From: Gnetum montanum
Taxonomy: Eukaryota; Streptophyta; Gnetopsida; Gnetales; Gnetaceae
Assembly (NCBI GenBank): GCA_015680685.1
Contig: MNCI01009146.1
Coordinates: 270,210 to 334,209 of the forward strand
Direction of reading: 5' to 3'
DNA: 64,000 nucleotides
The notes under the pieces were generated by a model. It was not told the origin of the DNA, made no database searches, and was given only the letters and a program-made list of their open reading frames with translations. A program made the position numbers and the translations under genes. Shown here one piece after another: positions 56,401 through 64,000 of this stretch (position 1 is the first letter of the stretch; each line of letters begins with the position of its first letter).

Positions 56401-58740
56401 TTGTCTTCCCATAAATGACTTTGAGTCATAAGCCTTGTAAAATTTGTATCCAGCATATTGAAGGTTAAATGGTATTTAGCTAGCTGAGAAGTGGATGGGA
56501 TCTGTGGTATAGTGCTAGTGGATGACATTGTTGATGAAGAAATCATCCCAGAGGGAATGACTTGTGATGAATCATCACTAGTATGATGCTACTGAAAATT
56601 ATTGGCTTGTGAACTAATAGGATTTTTATCCCAATGTGGAGTAGCATTGGAAATAGATGCAAATAGCAATAATCCCAAAAAAGGAGGAGGAAAAGAATGG
56701 CCAATAGTTGTACAATCAATCTCCCAATTCTAGCATTGATGCAGATGTTGAAAATATTTTGGCAGGGCACATGGAACCCTCACATTTAGAGCTATAGGAT
56801 AACTAGTATACTATTTTAAGGATGTCCAATGAACAAGTGGTAAAATTTGGCCACCACAGTGTTGGAATTTAGTAGGGGATGGGTAGTGACATGAAGATGT
56901 TAAGGATGGTGGTATATACATAGTAGAAGAAATAGGAGAAAAAGCACCTTTATGACCATGCTAGCATTGCAAATATGCATGATCATTGAAAAAACTAGGT
57001 TGTTGGGCTAGCAGCCGTTGGATAGCATCATGAAGTGTGTTAGTAGGAGAAAGTAATGGTTGAAAGATTTGTGGTGGTTGACAGTGCTAGAATTTGGCAA
57101 ATGTATGCTAGTTTTTGGTGTTGCTAAAGCTCGAAAACAACTAAGAGAAATGTGTTTTGGTAGTGGAAAAATGTGGGACATAATCATTGGAAGAGAAAGA
57201 ATCGTCTTCTATTTTTTGCATCATACGGTTTTGATGAATGGATGTTGCTTTTGTTGCAGAAATATTGTTAATGGATGGTAACAAATACAAATGGGATTTG
57301 TTGTTTTTACCATGGCCTTTCAATATTGTGCTTGTTTTGGTAAGACCCTCCACTGAATTGTGTTGGACATTGTAAAAATTGATAGAAAATTTTCTAGATA
57401 ACTTATGTTTTTATATTATGGACCTATTTCCATAATGCTGTAACATCTCTATGAAATTCATGTATGTGAGTCCACCATCCTTTTATTTTTCAACATCATA
57501 GCACTTTTATGCTTTGGATTTTAAAGCATATCCAAGAAAAATACAAGGCATTTTTTTTACATATAACTTTTGTTGATTCTATGCAGGGATTTGCACATAG
57601 CAAGAAAATAAAAAGACTTTTAAATGAGAGATATTTGGTGGATGACCATACCAGAATTCATGGAGTTTTTTTTTCGAATTGACCTTGATGGCATCCTATT
57701 TAAAAGATAAATTGACATTGCATAAGCTTCTGCCAAAAACTTATGTTCTAAACCTGATATTTGAAGTAGAAACCTTACCTTTTCAACCACTATTCTATTT
57801 TTCCTTTTAGCGATGCCATTTTGTTGGGATGTAAATGATGTAGTAATTTGGTAAATAATCCAATTTTTCTTGAAAAACTCATCAAATTAATTTGATAAAA
57901 ATTCACCACCATAATTTGTTTGGATTTTCTTAATTGTATTTCCACTTTGATTTTCTACTTCCACCTTGAACTCCTTAAAAAATCCCAATGTTTGATCTTT
58001 TAATTTAATAAAAAATTCCCAAGAAAATATTGAAAAATCATTTACTATTATTAACATATATTGGCTTTTACCTAGGCTCAATGTTTTCATGGGATTGCAT
58101 AAATGCATATGAATTAGATTTAACTTTTCTTGAGACCTATGTTCTTTCCTAGGAAATGGCAATCTTGTAATTTTTCCTAGTTGACATATGTCTCAATAAT
58201 GATTTTCTAGTAAAGAAAATTTTGACATACCTCTTACAATTTCTTCTTTTTGCATGCAGTCCATTGAGCCAAAGTTGACATGTCCTAACCGAGCATGCCA
58301 TAACCATATTATGTCTTTAGTGGCAATGAGGCAATTAACATCCTTTTGCATCTACAACTTGTACATTTGATTCTTACCTATAGGGATAATGGCAATACCT
58401 TTATCATCATCAACCTTAGAGATTTTACAAATATCTTTTTCAAATTCAACACAATACCCATTGCAACATAATTTCCCTACACTTAATAAATTCTTTGAAA
58501 GATCCTGAAGAAAATAGATTTGGAAAATAACATATTTGTTCCCTTGAGTTGTTGTGAAGGCAAGAAATCCAATCTCAGTAATGGTTAGCTTCTTTCAATT
58601 ATGTATAATTAACTTTCCATCATATTTTTCTAAACTTGAAGACATTTTCTTATTCCCTATCATGTGATTGCTAACACACTATCAACATACCAAATATTGT
58701 TGTTGTTGCCAACATCTGGTACCTTTGTAGAGATTAGGAG
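56401..58740 (-). pseudogene. Copia protease-integrase region, broken (copy B)
   Basis: Minus strand: integrase core with MKTLSLGKSQYMLIIVNDFS and IKKIQTNYGGEFLSN (58162-57887). The second motif (usually DNGGEF) is NYGGEF here. GAG-pre-integrase and protease remnants lie at 58200-58740 and a Ser/Pro-rich linker at 56400-57100. Stops and shifts throughout. Confidence 0.8.
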
Positions 58741-58779
58741 TTGATCTTCTTCCTTTTCAATATAAAATAATTGCTCACC

Positions 58780-59683
58780 TTTTTGTTAATCTTCATGTTG
58801 TACAATTTTTTCTTTTCCCTTTTTTTCATATTTCTTCCTTGACCAACATTCAAGAGTATTATGGGTATTGGTACCATAGAATTACAATGCATACCTTTCT
58901 TTGATTGATTTGATCTTCCATGACCATGACCTTCAGATTTTCGATGAGCACATTCATCTCCTTTGAATGAGGATCCACCTAAGGACCTTTGATGTCGATT
59001 TTGATTTTGATTGGATGTCCTCTAAAATTTTTTTGAAATGCATTTGTTGTTGAATGCTCACCATCAGCAATCCTTTGCTCATATGTCATTAAGCTTCCTA
59101 CAAGCTCAACCAAGGTCATCGTATCTAGATCTCTTGCTTCTTCAATAGCCATGATGATAGGATCAAATCAACTAGTTACACTTCAAAGGATCTTTTCAAT
59201 AGCATGCCTTTCCTCAAGCATTTCTTCACAAGATTCAAATCCATTTCAAACTTGTTGAAATTGGCTAATGTATTGATCAATATTTTCTAAATCTAGCATT
59301 CAAAAATTTTCAAAGACTTTCCTTAAAACTTGTATCTTAACAACACGAACTTTTTATGATCCATTGTATGTAATTTTTAGTGCATCCCATGTAGATTTTC
59401 TTGTTCGATGCATGAAAATTTTGGGAAAGACTATCACATCTAACCTAGATTAAATCATGAATAATGCTTTTGCATCTTTCTTATGAAGCTCCTTAACTTC
59501 ATTCTTTTATTCTTCCTTCAAAGCTTGAAATGATTCTTGATCAACATCTTGGAATCCATTTTCAACAAGATCCCATTGATATTGTGAGATCAAAAATGTC
59601 TGCATCTTGATTTTCCAGTACTCATAATTCTCTCCATTGAAGACAAGAAATTGGAGAGACATGGATTCATGATTTTGGGCCAT
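58780..59683 (-). pseudogene. Copia gag, broken (copy B)
   Basis: Starts at minus-strand ATG 59683 (MAQNHESMSLQFLVFNGENY), longer open at its start than copy A because the early stop is absent. Zinc-knuckle remnants near 58870. Confidence 0.78.
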
Positions 59684-59734
59684 TCTAGAGAGATCTATTA
59701 TCAGAAATCTGAACTAACTAGCTTCGATACTAAA

Positions 59735-60095
59735 TGAAGAATCTAAAGGGCACTAGATCTATTATCTAAGCTATAAGCAAGAACTTAGTTAGAACAAACA
59801 CACTCTTGTGAGACTCTCTTAAATTCTGATATTACTTCTATATTACAAATGAATATGTGCTACGAAAATTATATAGGCCTTGATCTCCCAAGAATAGATT
59901 TGGAGAGATAAGCATGAATGTAAGAAATCATGGGGATGGTATTTATCATCTTACTTAAGGATCTTCTTAATATGGGATGAACTAAATATGGGATTATATA
60001 GGAATTATATAATAGGATCTCATCTTATTTAATATAGATTTATAGATGAGATCTATCTAATTATTTTATGAAATATCTAGTCATCATATTCCAGA
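59735..60095 (-). repeat. 5' LTR of copia copy B
   Basis: Matches 54334-54697 and 6537-6898. The outer end is degraded (CCAGA for CCGCA on the plus strand). Confidence 0.82.
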
Positions 60096-62300
60096 AATCT
60101 TTCTCTAGTCACATGCTTATTTATCAAAGTTACAAGTTTATGTAATTTATGTAGCTTGACATTCTAGGTTGCCTAATATATTGGGTGGATCATTTTAAAC
60201 TTATTAGTCTCCCTAGTTGTCTTTTCTACTAACTCTTACTACAAATTCCACTATTTGTTTTTTGTATGAAGATATTTATCTCAAAATTATACCATGATTT
60301 GACTCTTGTCCTCAAGTATTCAAAGCCACTAGGAAAGGAAAATTACCTCCTTTTCTTATCTTGACTCATTTTCTTCCATTTATGGGATTAATGCTTTAAC
60401 ATCATAATTAGCCTCTTTAAATCATCTTTCATGAACTAGGCTTCTTTCTCCACTTATCATGCCTTGACTAATTCAAGTTTTAGGTGCTTAATCCATACCA
60501 TAGGTGTGCCTATAGAAGGTACTGGTACCAATGGTGTGTTGGATTCCAACTACTCTTGCAACCATTGCACCTTTTCCTAGCTCCTTTATAACTCCCTTAG
60601 AAATTTTCATCAACATTTATGATTTTATGTTTGACACATACTTTTATAAGTTTAGTTTCTACCATGCTATCGATATTCATCAAGATGAGTTCAATGCAAG
60701 AATATATTCTTATTCTTTATTCTTCTTCTACTGAGTGACTAGTTCCAGGTTAATGAATAGGTATTTAGAGGACTTTTGTTACATGCTTAACATTATGCAT
60801 GCTGTGACTTAACTTGTGTAATGCAGAAAAAATTATTGATGGAACATGAATGTGAAGCTAAATAGGAACATCATGATTAATTATGGGTAGATTTTTCATT
60901 AATAGAAACGGAAATGCAAATATATTCTACCATATATCTTTCCCACCTTTAATTCTTTCCATCATGTCTAGAAAATTACTACCAAGATCCTATGATCCCT
61001 TAATATGAATTGTGACAACTTGTCCCTCACCTTCAATGGCATCATGGGTTGAAAGCCTCTAACAAGAAGGGGTTCCTAGCTTTGTCTAATGCTAAAACTA
61101 GGTGATCAAAATAGTAATCTACCAAGTCTCCATACCTATATATGTTGTGAAGCCTGAGGTATAGAAGATGATCTTGTTGGGCACGTAGAATTATTCTAAT
61201 GGCCAAATGTGTGATGCCTCTATGGAAGGCATCTCATCTTCTAAATTTATTATTTCTCCAACAATATCAGGACATCATCTTGGAGCTACCATATTGACAT
61301 TCTCTTAGTCTTCAATTTCTAAAGAGTTGGAATCCTTTTCCACATGATTGAGTATGCTTACTACTTTGTAGAGCTTTTGTATTAAATATGGAAAAGCGTA
61401 CACCTCCCTTTAATCAGAAGTCACATCTTTAATTTTCTAAGTTAAGTTCTTGTAAAGGAAATAAAAATGTTAATGAAACATCTCTCACTCATCATCGCCA
61501 CAATCTTAGCCTACCCCAATGGCCCCCGTGCTGCCCCCACCCTGTCGCACCATCCCCTCTCCCCCCCTCTGCCCCACCAAGCTAAGATGTTTGATGATCT
61601 TTTGATGACCAAGAAGTTATGGATAATGATCTTGTACATATCATTCTAGATTAGAAAAGCTTGGACATTTTTTATCCATCTTGTTCATGTCAAAGGACTT
61701 AAGAAAAACCTTCATTCTAAGATTTGGTTTGGTCTTCTGAGTCCATGACCATTAGTTATTTTCTAGATGATTGAAAAATCTTGTGACTTTGTCAATTACC
61801 CATATTGAAATGGGAATAAGTATGACATCCAAAAATGACATGGTGTCATTAGTTGCAAGGTTAAGGTAGAATTTCTTTATCTCATATTGGTATTAAACAA
61901 AGGGTTGTGCGATATATTCATAGAAGCTTGTTTACTATTGTAACACCTTGTTCTTAAATGGATTGATTGTTACTGCATTTCATTCACTTCTACACCTTGT
62001 TATACATCACCAATCTCTAATTCATTACATGCCAACTTCTCTAGTACTTGTTTAGTGACTTGTTGCTACAAACATGCTTGATTTAAAGGTCAAGAATGTA
62101 ATGGTCTCCCAATTAATCTACCTTGAAATGGAAATATTTGTAGGACTAATTTAGTATTTTGTAATCTATGTTCTTCATCCTCCTTCTTTTGGAAGATTAA
62201 TGGTTCATGCATAAATCCATAGATAAAGGATTGAAATCTTTTAATCTTATTCCTCCTTGGTCTATGAAGTTTGGACTATAATCACTCTAATACAATGAGC
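60096..62300 (-). pseudogene. Decayed coding region of unknown element (right copy)
   Basis: Counterpart of 6899-9140; same minus-strand protein-like runs with independent indels. Gains and losses differ between copies, so it was already dead before or soon after duplication. Confidence 0.4.
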
Positions 62301-64000
62301 TATAAAATATGCTAAAAATTAAGTTTCCAAGACATTATACTATCACTGTAAAAAGTGTGCATTGGAAAAATGATAAACATAACTCTTGGAAATACTAGAA
62401 AATAAAGATTATCATGACTATAAGATCATGGCATGCATGGGTAAGTAAAGATTAATGTAGAAATTTCTAAATAATTATATATATATATATATATATATAT
62501 AGGATGTGCTAGTGTAGGAGTACTAGTAGCCCTTCATTGATTCAAGGGATGCATCAATGCAACCTTTAAAAAGAGAAATTTTTCAAAGTTTGGCCTCCCA
62601 TGCATTTTACTTATCTCTAAAACCTCTATGGATATAAAAAAAGATACAAACATGTTCAAGACACTAAGGATTAACTAAACAAGATACAAGAGCAAGGCAA
62701 CTAAGACATTACAATATTATCTTGGATGATGTCCAAGATCTTGAAAATTGGATCATATGATTAATTTTATGCATTTCCATGAATCAAGGACTAGGAAAGA
62801 GAAGTTAGAGAAATGAAAAATAATTAGAGCATCCAAGTATTTAAATATATACACAAGGTAAATTAACAAGGGTTTATCATGATTAAACCTTAAAGCTCAT
62901 AGAGTCAATACTTACACAAGTGGAATTCTAATCAAGTATCTTATTTCATGCAACCACTTCCATGTTTGAAAGATAAGATTAAGCTTAATCACTTAAAATT
63001 TCAAACCATCAAGTATTTACAAGTGATTCCTTTCCATACCTAGCACATACCTTTCTTGACCATGTAAAACTTATTGATGGGACACTTGTGGAATCCAAAT
63101 AACTAGCAAGACATTAACATCAAATCCAATTCCATCCCCTTGGATGATGAAGTTGCATCCTTCATTTCATCTCATTAAATATTTACCACACATAATAATG
63201 AACATATTAAAAAGAACGAGATCGAGAATAAATGATGAATAAGAAAGAGAGGATAAGAGTGCAACATTATTAGATCACCAACCAATCATTCAATTAGCTT
63301 ATGGGAGTACATGAGCATGTCCTACATCCTGTGAGAGATCCATTCTCACAACCCTTCTCCACTATTCATTCCTAAAATAGGGATCAATCTCCAAGTCTTC
63401 CTTCCAAGCATAAGATTATACCAACCACTAACAAGTGTCTTCTAACCTTAATTCTTTCATGGTCTAACCATTGGTTAAACTAAACCAAGATAACATGCTA
63501 TAGATCATCTAGAAGTTGATTCTAGTTTGATTTTCCTTCATCCATGCACATATGCATAATAGGTTTCCCGAATTTTGCTCTACCCTCTTGTTGATCTCTT
63601 TGGTTACACTAATCAATCCCAATCCTAGTAGTTATTACAATGCTAGGATTAATCAATTGCAATTTTTTGGATTTGGATATGATCATAGTTTAGGTCAAGA
63701 GTTATGATCTTGACCATTGGGAATAAATGAATTTAGCATTTTGGTGGAATCAGCATTTGACATCACTAAAGTTCGCTACAAAAGATTCTTTTAGGCCTTC
63801 ATGGTGATGGGTAGTGATGAGCAAGTGATTATCTTAGATTATTACATTTTAAAAGTCAAGTAATCTAGGCAACAAGTTGAACATAGGAAAGGCTTGCATA
63901 TATATTGATTTCATTTTGATCTTAATTGAGAAATTATATGATCAGTCTAGGATGATGAAAATACCAATTTGTATAGACTAATGATCTTGGAACATCATTG
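62301..64000. repeat. Right copy continuation, no gene seen
   Basis: Includes the AT run at 62476-62501 in the segment collapsed to an N in the left copy. From 62520 it follows 9146-10622 closely. No frame of note. Confidence 0.6.

Larger units (their letters stand above)
54334..60095 (-). mobile_element. Ty1/copia LTR retrotransposon, degenerate (copy B)
   Basis: Same element and same position within the repeat as copy A. LTRs lie at 54334-54697 and 59735-60095. The left LTR end is TA instead of TG on the plus strand. The tRNA-Met primer site at 59721-59732 has drifted (minus strand TAGTATCGAAGC). Confidence 0.87.
52537..64000. repeat. Long direct repeat, right copy (runs off the window)
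   Basis: Same order and orientation as 143-10622. It has two stretches the left copy lacks (53137-53866 and about 62305-62515), which makes it the better guide to the original sequence. The end of the repeat is not reached. Confidence 0.85.

Overview
The window looks like transposon-rich intergenic DNA from a large plant genome. It is AT-rich and holds nested, decayed LTR retrotransposons of both plant superfamilies: Ty1/copia with primer sites matching initiator tRNA-Met, and Ty3/gypsy of the Tat type, with a second archaeal-type RNase H domain between RNase H and integrase. I see no complete host gene, rRNA, tRNA or CRISPR. A gymnosperm or similarly large genome is my guess from the age and density of the elements; the sequence does not prove it.

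Layout. Positions 143-10622 and 52537-64000 are two copies of one long direct repeat, and both carry the same minus-strand copia element at the same place (1214-6898 and 54334-60095). The copia element sits inside an older, decayed minus-strand coding region that I cannot name. Positions 10617-12208 plus 30874-31570 match a third, more diverged copy at 36290-38580. Into this older repeat a Tat-type gypsy element (12209-30868, minus strand, LTRs about 1.7 kb) has inserted, leaving a 5-bp target duplication ACCTC/GCCTC; the third copy still shows the empty site with one ACCTC. A related but pol-less element (43298-51728, plus strand, LTRs about 1.3 kb) has inserted into an old copia LTR.

The most interesting object is inside the large Tat element. 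Between its gag-protease frame (24434-28141) and its RT-RNaseH-integrase frames (15592-18451) lies a 5.5 kb spacer. In this spacer, on the opposite strand, sits what looks like an eight-exon captured gene (19524-23924). Four of its introns keep codon phase exactly across GT-AG borders. Its second exon reads like an FCP1/NIF-type HAD phosphatase domain, and its later exons give an unknown globular part, an acidic hinge and a coiled coil.

Both Tat-type elements share a 34-38 bp minisatellite near the 3' end, tandem repeats in the 5' leader, the same polypurine tract and a conserved block after the 5' LTR. The smaller one keeps a gag-protease frame of about 970 codons with many stops, but I found no frameshift in it. 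Decay throughout is dominated by changes that look like C-to-T (CAA/CAG/CGA to stop).
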